The notes under the pieces: generated by a model
Database searches by the model: none
What the model saw: only the letters and a program-made list of their open reading frames with translations
What the model was told of the DNA's origin: nothing
NCBI GenBank assembly: GCA_026745465.1
Contig: JACYXH010000772.1
Coordinates: forward strand, 5,587,385-5,651,384
Origin: Lota lota
Taxonomy: Eukaryota > Chordata > Actinopteri > Gadiformes > Lotidae
DNA length: 64,000 bases
Direction: 5' to 3'
Position numbers and translations under genes: made by a program
In this document: positions 1 through 59,222 of the stretch, one piece after another
Position numbering within the stretch: position 1 is the first letter of the stretch
Layout: each line of letters opens with the position of its first letter

Positions 1-814
1 CTCCGGTTCCGTGATGATGTTGCAAGAAGACCCATTGCCGATCTCTGTGCTAAACAACAGATGCATTGTAGTTGGATGCAAGTATAGCTTTCTTAGGCAC
101 CCAAAACTACTTAGAGTGGAGTGAGGTAGAATAGTGCAGTGGCTATAGGGTAGGCTTCTCCCAGACCAAAAGGTACTGGGTTCGATCCCCAATGTCATCC
201 TATCTATGGCACCCTTGAGAGAGATGCTTAACCCTTAATGCTGAGATACCTGTAAATTGGCATTTGTCTGTCTTGCCAAGATTGACTTGCAGAGTTACAG
301 TAGCCTAGCTCCTGTTCATGTGAGGCCAATACATTTAATTATTTTCCAAAGAGTTCCAATGTATTCCGAAGCAAGTCAATGGAAGCGGCTAACAGAAATC
401 CAAAATGCTAACCAAGCGAACACTCTGGACCCACGGAATTAAACAACTCCTTTGAATCTGGGTAAAACAGGCAATCGCCAATTTACAGATATCTCTGCGT
501 ATCCCTTTAATCACCTATAACAAGGACACTTTGGTTAGAAGGGTTCGGTCTGCTAAACGACCTTATAGTAACATTTGAATATAACACTCCCTTATGCCTG
601 GCATTGCCTTCCACTGTGTGTGTGTGTGTATATGTGTGTATTGATAAATTCCTCACCGGAAGTAGATGGGGTTTCTGACTGGAGAGCACACAGGCCCACA
701 CACCCACAGACACCAGCTTGGCGCGTCGAGCACTGAGCCAGCTGAGGAAGTGGACCGGGTAGCAGAGGCCGATGAAGCGATGCAGACTGATGGCGGACAG
801 GAAGAGAATGGAGC
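1..814 (-). pseudogene. Partial tandem copy of the P2Y receptor gene (exon 2 and start of exon 3)
   Basis: Minus-strand positions 814-657 repeat exon 2 of the p2ry2-like gene at 5259-5091: the same acceptor context, TM3-TM4 residues including the H-R-F motif, and a retained GTGAGG donor. Positions 42-1 match the start of its exon 3 (an ECL2 segment with the conserved Cys) and run off the window. The intron between them (43-656) carries the same SINE and flanks as intron 2 of the intact gene. Exon 2 here is 158 nt against 169 nt, so the end of TM4 is altered. Using the later of two adjacent acceptors (exon starting at 42) would restore frame, so a diverged gene cannot be excluded. No exon 1 is seen upstream, and homology stops near 885 at a retroelement. 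I favour a truncated, probably non-functional duplicate. Confidence 0.7.
115..245 (+). mobile_element. tRNA-derived SINE (copy 1)
   Basis: A tRNA-like head (TGGCTATAGGG region and a B-box-like GGGTTCGATCCCC at about 178-190) is followed by a body containing CCTTGAGAGAGATGCTTAACCC. Nearly the same sequence occurs in the paralogous intron at 4468-4590, so it was already present when the P2Y segment was duplicated. Confidence 0.6.
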
Positions 815-894
815 CTGTAGGCAGAGATGGTGCGTTTACACTGCAGTAGCATGCATCCAACCTGTTTTACCACGTGATGGGATATAATTAAATA

Positions 895-1735
895 TTGTTG
901 GGGCGTTACCTGGCGAAGGACATGGTTGCCGGGCACCATGTCCTTCCCCTGCCCGGACTGGAGCACCACGGTCTCCACACAGAGGGTGATGGCTCCCCCC
1001 GACACATCGACCCGGGCTCCCCAACGGGTAAGCAGGTCCAGGCCGATGATGCACGGGTCGTGGATTTCGGCAAGCCAGAACTCGTGCTCCACCAGTCCGC
1101 CCGCCGGACGTGCGGTCGGGAGGCAGTGGAGGGGTGCTGGCTGGGTTGGGTGGAGAGCTCCGTCTCCGCACGTTCTGCCTCATTGAGAGCCCCACCGAGG
1201 GACTGGGGCCTGGTGAGGTAGGCATGCTGCCGCAACCGCTCCGGCGTGGGCCCATGTAGGAAGGCGTGGAGGACCAGATCCTCCCGTGCAGCTGCGGGGA
1301 ACTCTGGGTACCCGCGTTGGGCGTAGAGCTCGACATCGGCAGCGTAAGCCCCCAGGCTCTCCTCCTCTTGGCGGCGGCGACCAGCTAGCTGTTCCCGGCT
1401 CTGGTCACTGAAAGTCTGCTGTCCAAAACACCTCTCCAGTGCCTGAAGGTCCACCTGCTCCACTGGGGCCAGGTCGAGTAGTACCCGCACCGCCGTCAGC
1501 TCCAACGCCAGGGCGATGTGGGTGGCCACGCAGCAAGCTGGAACTGGGCCAGGTATGGCTCCAGCGGCGTCGCCCCATTGAACTTAGGTAGCTTGGCCGG
1601 TGTCCTTGCCACCAGGGGGCGGTCGACGGCTGCCAGTAGTTCTCCGGCAATTCCGCCCGCAACCACAAGGGGGTCCCCGTCGCCCAGGGCTCATCAGAGC
1701 GGCCTGCAACTGCCCCCTCCTAGAGGGGAAAGAGA
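895..1735 (-). mobile_element. Gypsy-type LTR retrotransposon fragment (gag and protease remnants)
   Basis: On the minus strand about 1575-1180 encodes a Gag-like segment with the pattern usual for fish Ty3/Gypsy gag: an ATHIALALE-like motif, a QLAGRRRQ-like stretch, an AYAADVELYA-like motif and a YPEFPAAAREDL-like motif. About 1092-930 encodes a protease-region remnant (PCIIGLDLL followed by DVSGGAI). The two parts are in different frames, so the fragment is frameshifted. No RT, integrase or LTR is visible. GC content is clearly higher than in the flanks. It sits where homology between the two P2Y copies stops, so it either interrupted the left copy or marks a duplication breakpoint. Inactive. 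Confidence 0.75.
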
Positions 1736-1925
1736 AATAAAGAGATAAGAGAGGGATGGAGACAGAGAGAGGAAGAGAGACAGAGGGAGAAGGAAAGAGA
1801 GGGAGACAGAGGTAGTGAGAGAGGGAGAGAGAAAAGGAAAGAGAGGTAGAGAGAAAAGGAAAGAGAGAGGGATAGAGACAGAAAGAGAGCGTGAGAGAAA
1901 AGGAAAGAGGGGTGGAGACAGAGGC
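1728..1925 (+). repeat. Purine-rich (GA/GGA)n low-complexity tract
   Basis: About 200 nt of almost uninterrupted A/G (GAGAGA, GGAAAGAG and similar). Apparent open frames on either strand are artefacts of this composition. Confidence 0.9.
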
Positions 1926-1929
1926 AATG

Positions 1930-3385
1930 ACGTTTATTTCGTCATTGCACAGCTTGTTTTGTGTTTCATTAGCACAGACACGAGCAGGCAATGCTGTCTT
2001 CCTACAGCAGTATTTCCATCTAGTGGTAAAAAGTCGAATTGCATTTGAAAATGCTCTTCAAAGATGAGGTTTCACTCTGAAATATTGACATACACAGGTC
2101 AACATTTTATTACTGTGATAACATGAGTTAGTTGGCCAATGGGTTTTGCCATCCAGGCGGCAAATCACTGATATTTTACCTTATAACAATTACACGCATG
2201 TATGGGATACCGTTTGTTAGGCGACACTGAACAGACATCGCAAATGTTAATTTATAATCGTAATTTAATGTATTATTAAACAAAAACAACACCATTAAAA
2301 AACACTACAACACCAAGCTGACAAAATGGGTACTGCAGTCCAAATTCACAATATCCCCAGCCCCCTCCTCCCCAGACTCGAAGCTCAGATTGAGGACACT
2401 GAACGAGCCGAGCGAAACATTATATTTTGAGACGAGCGCAATTATTATATTCTGACAATGACAAGCAATTACGAGTCCTACACTGCAAGTTCTTGAGCTA
2501 TTGTATACATTTACAAAACTGTAATACAAAAAGAAGTGTCTAGAAATAGTGCAATTCATTAACATAATTGAGCACAAATTGCTATTATACTACAATATAT
2601 GAATAAATAATTATGCTGAAATATTTGGACATGATATCTAGGTGGAAATTCTCAAAAAGGGGATAGTTTACTAATTAAAACCACGGGACCTGATAAATTA
2701 ATCAAATATTTAGCCTATAGTTATAATAACCACCCCCGGGGAAGACCTGTTATCATAGCTATTATGTTGAGTTAAGATGGTTTTTGAACCCCTGAACACC
2801 CCTGTGCTTATTAAGCTCAGAGTTTGAATATAGATAGACCTAAACGACTCAAACTGGACAACTTAACCATAGTTCTCCATATTCGCCATTGTTGGGTTCA
2901 ATTATCGAACCGTTTCCTTTGATTATGTGACGGACAGACCGTATTTTGACCACTTGAATGTAATGAATATTGTTTTGAATATCTGCAACATGAAATTTTC
3001 TTGAAATGTCATGTTTGAATTTCCAAGAGGTGAATTCAAAACAAACACATTCAGATTAGTTTGTTTTCAAAGTATAATATGTACATAATTCAATGTAATG
3101 AATTCAAACATTTCCATATACAAACTTCAATGGCTTTTAAAATTAAAGATATTATGGCAGCGATTTGCTTCCATACCTGTGTTTTAGCACGGCTCTGGCC
3201 ATAGAGCTTTTTCATAGAGGACGAGGCTTTTTAGATCGGGTAGAATCTAGTACAATCTCAGTTGATCCAGTTAGTTTGCTTGCTTCCATGGCAGAACCAC
3301 TCTGTGTTTAGTACAGCAAATTTGTGACATACGTATAGCAGGTAAGAAAAAACTGAAAGTAAGAAACCAGCAAATAAAAAGAATA
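1930..3385. other. Gene-free stretch downstream of the P2Y gene
   Basis: AT-rich sequence with no coding pattern, RNA gene or clear repeat that I can recognise. The 3' UTR of the minus-strand P2Y gene should lie in its right part, but I found no convincing poly(A) signal close to the stop codon. Confidence 0.5.
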
Positions 3386-3586
3386 TCACAGTGATGTCGT
3401 CATCGCTATATTTGCACATTTTGGAAGGCCGTTTTCAGCTTTTTGCAGCTTCTTCTTCTTCATGGTTTTACGGAAGTCTTGGCCAGCCATGAAGTAGAGG
3501 ATGGGGTCGATTAGACTGTTGGCACTGGCTATTGGCCTGGTCACCTTGTAGGCTATGCTGGACGCCTCCAGCAGTTTACAGGTCAT
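3386..3586 (-). CDS. p2ry2: p2ry2-like coding exon 4 (terminal)
   Basis: Acceptor GATCAG, stop TGA at 3388-3386. Encodes residues 280-345: ECL3 Cys282, TM7 ([18 protein letters not shown]) and a short, lysine-rich C-tail (MKKKKLQK). The tail is much shorter than in human P2RY2. Confidence 0.85.
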   Translation of the reverse strand: MTCKLLEASSIAYKVTRPIASANSLIDPILYFMAGQDFRKTMKKKKLQKAENGLPKCANIAMTTSL

Positions 3587-4983
3587 CTGATCCAGAGACA
3601 CAGAAGGAAGATCAAACAAAACGTGCTTCATATCATATGAATGAGAAGAGGGGCATGGCTCTCAGGACAGTAAAAGTTAGTGACAGGTGTTGTCAATCAC
3701 TAATCACCTGTTATCTCGTGAAAACGAGATAACGAGATTTTTGGTTTAAACCTGCACTATGTTACTTTTGTACTGCAGCTATTTAAGCTTTAAAAAAAAA
3801 TCTGAACTAGAACGTTTCTCAAGAATAAAACGTGCCAATCCAATGAGTAAATCCATCCAGCAAATGTTTTTCTTTAAATAAATGTATTCCCTCCTGAAAA
3901 TCATATAGCTATATATGTAGCTACAACTCGAGCCATTAGAGGTTGCTAACAGGAAACATTAGTGTAGACTTAAACTGACACTTTTATCTGATTTCAAACA
4001 AATCCTGTGTGTCAAGCATCTGATTAAAGGATGTGTGCAGCACTGACCTGCTCTGGGTGGCTATTCCTGAGGTATCTGAAGGTGTAGTACAGGCTCCTGG
4101 TGAGGTGGAAGGGCAGGAAGCAGAGCATGAACGTCACCAGCACGATGATGATCATCTTCACCGACTTCTGCTTGGTGCGGATGGCCGCCCGGAGCCCCTG
4201 CTCGCCCTCCCCCGATCCCCAGCTGGGCTCCAGCAGCTTGCGCACCATCAGGCTGTAGCACACCATCACCACCATGAAGGGCAGGGCGAACATCACCACG
4301 GAGATCACAGAGCTGTAGACCAGGAAGTCATCGAAGAGCTCCGGGCCCGTGGTGTCGAAGCACACCAAGCCTTTGCCGAACCTCCTTGTGCAGGGTTAGA
4401 TAACAGATGCATTGTGGTTGAATGCAAGTATAGCTTTCTTGGGCAAAACTACTGAGTGTGGGGTGTGGTAGAATAGTGCTGTGGCTAAAGGATAGGCTAC
4501 TTCCAGACCAAAGGTACTGGGTTCGATCCCCAATGCCATCCTACCTATGGCATCCTTGAGAGAGATGCTTAACCCTTACTGCCGAGATATCTGTAAATGT
4601 TGCCCGTCTTGCCAATGATCAGACGAGTTGTTTAATTCCAAATTCACAATTGTGTGTCCAGAAGGAGAGTTTGTGGGGTTAGCATTTGCTTTCCGTTAGC
4701 CACTTATATTGACTTGCAGAGTTACAGTAGCCTAGCTCCTTTTCATGTGAGGGCAATACACTTTTCATTATTTTCCAAAGAGTTCCAATGTGTTCCGCAG
4801 CAAGTCAATGGAAGCGGTTAACGGAAATCAAAAATGCTAACCAAGCGAACACTCTGGACCTACAGAATTAAACAACTCATCTGAATCTGGGTAAGACATC
4901 TGAATCTGCTAAACAACCTTATTGTAACATTTTAACATAACCCTCCCTAATGCCAGGCATTGCCTTCAACTGTGTGTGTGTGT

Positions 4984-5077
<94 letters not shown>

Positions 5078-5944
5078 ACGTATTCCTCACCTGGTGCTGG
5101 AGAAGTAGAGAATGGGTGCCTGACAGGAGAGCACACAGGCCCACACGCCCACAGACACCAGCTTGGCGCGTCGAGCGCTGAGCCAGCAGAGGGAGCGGAC
5201 CGGGTAGCAGATGCCGATGAAGCGATGCAGACTGATGGCGGACAGGAAGAGAATGGAGCCTGTAGGCACAGGTGGTGTGTTTACAATTTAACACAACATG
5301 CATCCAACCTGTTTTACCACGTGATGATTACATTCTGTGCTAATCATAGTAGTTTAACAATTTAAATGTGGTAATGTGTCTTGTGTTGTATTTTGGGGCC
5401 ACAATGCTACGTAGTCAACCCCTCTAGTTTTCTGAGCACATCTCTGACTTGCAGTTTTCAACACAGCTCTTCTGTGTTGAATTGAGCACACACTTGGTAT
5501 GGATGTAAGCTACTATATCAGTTCTACGAGATGTGGTTATTATGCAGTCATCATAATACAACAAAAATACTTAAAAATCCCTAATACTGTTTACTACGCG
5601 TACAGCCTACCATAGAGATTGGCGTAGAAGAGAAAGCGTACGATTTTGCAGACGGGCTCGCCAAAGGGCCAGTCTTTGGCGCCCGCGTAGTAGTAGATGA
5701 GGAAGGGCAGCGTGAAGATGTACAGGGTGTCGCACACGGTCAGGTTGAGCATGTAGATGGTGGACGGGGTCCAGCGCTTTGTGTGGAACGTGATGACGAA
5801 TAGCGCCATGGCGTTCAGCGAGAGGCCGAATAAGAAGACCAAAGAGTAGATGATGGGCAGCAGCAGGTGTTTGAAGTCCTCTTTGAAGCAACACGAGTAG
5901 AGGCTGGTCTCGTTCAACACGGCAGACTTGTTGCTAAAATCCAT
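3386..5944 (-). CDS. p2ry2: P2Y purinoceptor 2-like GPCR, four coding exons
   Basis: Seven-TM nucleotide (ATP/UTP-type) receptor, 345 aa, joined from 5944-5611, 5259-5091, 4381-4048 and 3586-3386 (1038 nt with stop; all junctions GT-AG and in phase). Seen: sequons N5-K-S and N11-E-T; the TM3 Cys99 with ECL2 Cys175 pair; N-terminal Cys18/19 with ECL3 Cys282; an H-R-F variant of DRY at 123-125; the H260-x-x-R263 motif in TM6 and R296 in TM7, which bind nucleotide phosphates in P2Y receptors; and D306-P-x-x-Y310. The integrin-binding RGD of human P2RY2 ECL1 is AKD here (89-91). ECL2 and TM4 (CQAPILYF) resemble P2RY2 more than P2RY6, and the neighbour fchsd2 supports this. P2RY4-like remains possible. 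The coding introns are unusual, because mammalian P2RY2 coding sequence is one exon. Confidence 0.85.
4048..4381 (-). CDS. p2ry2: p2ry2-like coding exon 3
   Basis: Acceptor CAAGGAG, donor GTCAGT. Encodes residues 168-279: ECL2 with Cys175, TM5, ICL3 and TM6 with FHLTR (259-263). The acceptor has a weak pyrimidine tract; it was chosen because it gives the correct phase (AG+G) and a P2Y-like ECL2. Confidence 0.8.
4468..4590 (+). mobile_element. tRNA-derived SINE (copy 2), in P2Y intron 2
   Basis: Head with B-box-like GGGTTCGATCCCC and body CCTTGAGAGAGATGCTTAACCC; paralogous to the copy at 115-245. It lies between p2ry2-like exons 3 and 2, antisense to that gene. Confidence 0.6.
4971..5076 (+). 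repeat. (TG)n microsatellite, 106 bp
   Basis: One TC interruption. Read on the minus strand it is a (CA)n tract starting 14 nt after the exon 2 donor of the p2ry2-like gene. Confidence 0.95.
5091..5259 (-). CDS. p2ry2: p2ry2-like coding exon 2
   Basis: Acceptor CCTACAG, donor GTGAGG. Encodes residues 112-168: the rest of TM3 ([15 protein letters not shown]), ICL2, TM4 and the start of ECL2. This exon is duplicated at 657-814. Confidence 0.85.
5611..5944 (-). CDS. p2ry2: p2ry2-like coding exon 1
   Basis: Start ATG at 5944-5942. Encodes residues 1-111 and the first base of 112: extracellular N-terminus, TM1, TM2, ECL1 and the first half of TM3 ([10 protein letters not shown]). The donor is GTAGGC, and the exon ends in phase 1. 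Confidence 0.85.
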
Positions 5945-6730
5945 CCTGGATGCTGTGACGCCCTGTAGCGAGGAAAGTTATCATCTCGTTTTTAGCCCTT
6001 GAGTGTGTGTTTTAGAAATTTTTGTTTGTCTGTATCTCATTTTGTTAATTTTAGAAGCTTAATAGTTTAAACAAAATGTATTCTCCTAACGTTGTCATAC
6101 TAACGTTTAATTTGTATCGTTATTCGGAGAGCGATTGGAGGTTTTGATTGTTCACAAATTATCCACTTTGGACTAAAGCGTCTCAAAATATCGATATGTC
6201 ATGATACCAGATCTTAAAACACAAATATAACAATAGCACATGGTTGAACAACATTTTAAAACAAAACAAAACTAGGCTAAACAAACAAACAAACAAACAC
6301 AGACGATAATAAAACTGATGTCCCTGACTTATTAAAAGCAAACATGCTTTTCATGTAGTCTATGCAGCTCGGAGAAAATGGAGAGCATACACAAGTGGTA
6401 CGAAGTGTTGAAGAATTGTCTTGCTGCATATAGGAAACGAGGGAAATGGCATGACTGACTATTATGTCTCTAGTCCTGCCTTTCAGCATGTCTCAAACAT
6501 GATTACATGACATCTGACGAAATTTAAGTGCTCCAAACTCCCATCTAATTTTACAGTTCCTTTTAAGTTATAATAACTTTTACGTGATCAACTAAAGGCA
6601 TCTGTTCTAGGCCTTTAGAGGCTTTGCCAGACTTTTCCACTATTGTTAATACTACTGGGTGAGTGTGCGAGTAAACAGATGCTTATAAGTGAATGTGTAA
6701 GCTAAGTGTAGCCTACTATTATACATTTTT

Positions 6731-6784
6731 AGATCACAAGGCTATCACCTTACATGTAAATGTAAGGTGATAGCTTTGTGATCT
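6731..6784. repeat. Near-perfect 25-bp inverted repeat with 4-nt loop
   Basis: Arms 6731-6755 and 6760-6784 are complementary at 24 of 25 positions and are separated by GTAA. It could be a miniature palindromic element or a small-RNA precursor; nothing else around it helps decide. Confidence 0.85.
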
Positions 6785-8489
6785 GTAAACTGAAGAAAAA
6801 TAAAGAACTGTAAACCTAACAATAAATTTGATTAGACGAGTCACAGGTGGAAATAATTCCCATCACGTCACAGCTCATCTCATCTCATACTATCTTACCT
6901 TGTCTTACCCTATCTTTGAAATGAATAACATCAATAATAACAACTTGTTTCTCAACCATGCTTTAAACTTTTTTTGGACATAAATAAGACATCACTCCTT
7001 TTCGATTTTTTTCCCCTCAAAATCCTGATCTACTGGTAAAAAAAGAGTGGGGGTAGGGGAAATCAAATATTTAAATTTCAAGCAGACAATATTTTGTTTC
7101 CATAAAGTTAACTGTTACTCACCTCAGTCTATTGCTTGCCTCAGTCCCTTCCTCCCTTGCATTGAGTCCTTGACCAAGATACATGCATACAACTACAAAA
7201 CCATTTGAATCTTCGCATTATCAGTCAAGGACAAACATAACATGCAAATTTGTGGCTCTAGAATTCCCACCGTCTCATGTTTGCCTTTTAAGTGCTCAGG
7301 ATGGTTTGTCAACATAAGGAGCTGATATTCACTGCTAGGATGGGCTACCTGAGAAGTTAGACTGCCTGGGCCTGTGTGTGTGCGTGTGCATAGGTCCTGC
7401 AAGCGGGGAGCCTGTTTGCTTAGCACAAAGTTTGTCCTTGATGTTTGATTTGACTCTTTAGCATAGTCCATAGCATATAACATTTCCATAGCAGTCCATA
7501 GCGTATAACAGTTCTCCTCCCCAAACTAATACAAGGTTAGTTGTAAATGAATCACCTTCTGGCAACTTGGTGTGTAATAGGTAAAAAAAAACTAGATTTG
7601 CCAAACCCTGATGACATTCTTATGTATTAACATTAGCATTCTAACCTATACATAAACAAACATTAAAAAAAACGTTCTTATTATATGTGGCCTATTTATG
7701 AAACCATGAGGCTCCTTGTCAAACCAAACCTTTAATTTAATATCTGAAATTCAAAGCCAGCGTATTGAAAAAACAAAGAAGAAGAAATGCTGCTTTCAAT
7801 AGGAGCATATAAGCAAAGTTTCATTCAGTACATTATTGGCAAAATTATTTTCTCTCTAATCATAAATAGCTGGATGTTAAACGAGTCACTGACAATACCT
7901 TATTGTCAATTTGAATCAGTGCTTTAAAGACCCATAGGACCTACATGGCTAGTGGCATTTACAAAGTGGAACAGGTATATTTGACAACATCGGGCTGATT
8001 AGTACAAACTAACCCTTAAAATTTATATTTGAGGTGGAACCCCAAATTAATAATCTCATCTGTAATGTTAGTATTGGGGCTGCGGTTTTAGTTGTTCCTC
8101 AATCGTTTCTTACCTTTCCTTGTGGCTGAAAACAGAAGCTAACCAGCAGTCGATAAATCGCAACATTAAAGCATTCTGGAATTTATAGCAAAGAGTACAC
8201 AGTCTTGCCAGCCATTATGCTCTCTGCTACTGGAACAAAGGTCTGTGCATGGGTGTGTATGGTTTTGTGAGGCGAGAGAGTGTGCTTAATGTCTTACATG
8301 GTCCAGAAGCTTTGTGTATTAATGATTGAATGGTCTATAACTTAACCTTGGCAGCGGTGCGCTGGAAAAAGACGGTGCCAGGCTAGTACACCTACAGTGA
8401 GTTAAGAAAGCTGCCAGCAACTGTTGATGTGAAACGTGAGAATAATATCCAAGCAAAGCTATGATTGATTGTTGTCCCTCTCGGCATAC

Positions 8490-8532
8490 CAGAGGAATCT
8501 GGTATGGACCAGATTCCAGATTCCTCTGGTGC
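8490..8532. repeat. 15-bp inverted repeat
   Basis: ACCAGAGGAATCTGG is followed about 13 nt later by its exact reverse complement, CCAGATTCCTCTGGT. No function evident. Confidence 0.75.
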
Positions 8533-8698
8533 GCATAGCCAAACTAACATTAATTACAAAGCCACAAAAAAGAACAGCAACCTACCATCACAACACCTTT
8601 CACGCAACATTATACACACAAACTAGGAGGAACTGTTGAAATAACTGAATATTGGCTAAAGATATACAGTTGACAATGAAATGCATATTAGCATACCC

Positions 8699-8714
8699 TG
8701 CACACAGGCACACA

Positions 8715-8787
<73 letters not shown>

Positions 8788-8793
8788 ACACAG
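8699..8793 (+). repeat. (CA)n microsatellite
   Basis: About 95 bp of CA with a few TA interruptions, in the intergenic region. Confidence 0.95.
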
Positions 8794-9122
8794 GTTGGCT
8801 GGTTCAAATTGGTAAATAGCTTCAAGACATGCTGGCTTCAAGAAAAATCTAGTAGTTTTGCATTTATGACTGAACACTTTGCATATTTAGATACTTCTTC
8901 TTTTAGTCTGATTATCTATATCTATTATCTATTATCTATGTTAACTGGCAGGTCATAACCCGTAAGTGGTGCGCGAGGGCATTTTGAGTGGGTCGCAGAG
9001 CATATGCCATATCTTTAGAAAGAAAGCCATGAATGAATTAATGTTTCAATATAAATTCATGTTTTGATGGATTACTATATAATTGAATTCAGCCGAACAC
9101 AGCAGATGATGTGCTATGTATA

Positions 9123-9430
9123 AAGGTGCATTCATTAACCATAAATTAACATTAGTTAATGGAGTAATAAACATTAACTAACAGTTAATAGACAGTTAAC
9201 TTATGGTTTAGTCATCATTTACTAATGGCGTTCATGTTAACTAATGTTTTCATTTATACTTTATTTAATAGGGGGTTTAGTAGGGATAGTGGGTTAGGGT
9301 TATCCCTACCCCTAACCTGACCCACTACTCCTAACCCTAACCCCTACGCCAGTGCTATATAATAATGCTTATTCCTGAATTAACTACTGTTAATTTATGG
9401 TTTATTAATGTACCCTTATTGTAAAGTGTT
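9123..9430. mobile_element. MITE with terminal inverted repeats, about 300 bp
   Basis: The left end AAGGTGCATTCATTAACC... and the reverse complement of the right end (AAGGGTACATTAATAAACC...) match over about 35 bp, including CCATAAATTAAC. The interior has a second dyad around GGGTTAGGGTTATCC / CCCTAACC, giving telomere-like CCCTAA repeats. The left end looks truncated. No coding capacity. Confidence 0.7.
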
Positions 9431-10538
9431 ATATATAATTTTGTATATTATATACGAGGCACTTACACTATTGATTGTTGTAGGCTATTGATTATTTTCA
9501 GCCTCACTTACTGGCGCAACGCTACTCCGTTCCACCGGCTGCGCGCGCCTGCAGTCCCGTCGATTTGGTTTCAGGGATGAGGCACTAAGTTCTCGAATAC
9601 AGCGATTTTATAATACTGGGTAATGGGTTACATTTATATTGTGAATGTTTTACTATCGTTTTTAATTTGAGCCTTTGCTGAACGACTGCATGTGATGTAA
9701 TTTATGTGGGCTTTACATTTCGGCCTACGTGTTAATGTTCGAAGCACCTTCCCACCTCTCCACTCTCGATAAAAAAAAATACTAAAATAAATGTTGTGAT
9801 GTGTCACATAACAATTTAATGTTTTAGCTGAGTACTGAAAATAGTTTCGACCAACTCTCCACTCAAACTACCCATGAATCTGGGATTGTCTGGATAAATC
9901 GAGCGATTTATCAGTGATCGACTGCGGTTTCTTGTTGCTATGCAGGTCTGCGGAACCCAGTCTCCTGTCAATCGTCTTTATGAATTAACAAAGAAAACCA
10001 TTAACACCAAACAATGATTCATTTAATCCATTTGCTTCGTAATTTTTACGTCAAAATTAGTTACTCAAACACAATAATGATTGTGGTTCGAGTATGATTA
10101 CACCAAGGGACACCAGATGCAAACAAAGATAATCTGTTCCGTTTTGAAGGGAAGCTGGAGGTCATTTCGTCCATCACCACAGCGTGGTGCTATTGAGCTG
10201 AGTTTACATGGGCTTCCCCGTTAATTTACCCATATCCTTTGCCTTTTCTTCTCCGCGATTCTGTCATCCAGCTTCACAACACGGTACAGTGGAACACAGT
10301 CCTCTGGCTGTAGAGGCAACTAAGCAGAGTGTGATTAGTCTACCGTGATAGCTTCAGTTTTCTGGTCTTAAACAAGCCATCTATCACTGATCATGGCCGC
10401 TGGTGTAAAAATCTGACTTCCTATTTTCCTCCCTTATATTGGGGGGTTTTATAGCAACAAACATTGGATCCAAGCTGGATTTATTTGGAATTATAACACA
10501 TTTCGCAGGGGCAATACCATTCATGTCAATACTCCAAA

Positions 10539-58332
<47,794 letters not shown>

Positions 58333-59222
58333 CTGACAGACAGACGGATGGATAGATGGACAGCTATACAGACAGAGAGAGAGAGAGAGAGAGAAACAGA
58401 GAGAGAGAGACGTCCCCTACAGGCCTGGGAACTCAACTGCTCTGATCCTCACAAAAAAAAAACTAAAAAGGGAACGGAACCCACCTCACCGCCATGCTCT
58501 TCCTCATCCTGGTGATGAAGACGAGGAGGAATAGGAGAATAAAGCCGGAGTGGGAAAGGGACCGCTGGCTCAGCCTCCCAAAGAGGTTGGAGGTAACCCC
58601 ACCATCTCCTCCGCCACCTCCTACTCGCCTTAAAGCCTGGTTTCGTCCAGCAGCCATCTTGAAAGAAGGAGTTCTGCTGGACATCGGCATAGAGCAGGAA
58701 ATGAGGAGAGGGAGAAGGAGGGTCGCTACTAAATGCTAATGGAAATAGCAGCAAGTTGGACCAACTATGCCAACGTATTAAAAGACACTGTATGTCAACG
58801 ACCTGCCGGACTAGGTTATCCTGCTGTTTTCAATCAACCTTTATTGATTCAGAGGGGATAACAAAACCCCACTGAATAAATCAAGGTTGTCTTTCCATGA
58901 ACATGAAAAATAACAACTTTTTTAAAATAAGAACAATTGCAGACATGGCATGTTTGCACACCAAAAGAAAAACTGAGATCCAAGCTGAATCGTTATTTTG
59001 AGAGTTGGGGTTGGTTGAGATTGAGAATGTTGAGTTGGAGACAGAATGGTGTTAAATGCCAGCCCTATCCCCAGTCCTATGATGCATCACATCATATTTA
59101 ATGTATTAGTACAGTACATAACTGTTGTCATAGGAACGTCCCAGCGCAGCACTACACATATACTAATAATGCAGTTTAACCTGTTTGATATGTAGTTATT
59201 GACTGTTGTCACATTTCATACA

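Larger units (their letters stand above)
5945..10538. other. Intergenic region between divergent p2ry2-like and fchsd2 genes
   Basis: Holds no recognisable gene. It contains a 25-bp-arm hairpin (6731-6784), a 15-bp-arm palindrome (8490-8532), a CA microsatellite (8699-8793) and a TIR-bearing MITE (9123-9430). Promoters of both genes must lie here. A CpG-containing patch occurs near 9515-9570, but I cannot define a promoter from sequence alone. Confidence 0.6.

Noticed and set aside
830..3385. Search for exon 1 of the left P2Y copy
   Set aside because: No sequence resembling TM1-TM3 of the receptor is present on the minus strand; the space is filled by the Gypsy fragment, a GA tract and AT-rich DNA.
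4033..4455. 140-codon plus-strand frame opposite the P2Y gene
   Set aside because: His/Gln-rich antisense shadow of p2ry2-like exon 3, whose minus-strand reading is unambiguous.
9293..9350. Interstitial telomere-like CCCTAA/TTAGGG motifs
   Set aside because: Only a few copies in both orientations, fully explained by the internal dyad of the MITE at 9123-9430.
58449..58754. Overlapping frames on both strands just after the fchsd2 stop codon
   Set aside because: Lies in the 3' UTR, with Arg/Pro-rich composition. No splice context or family resemblance.
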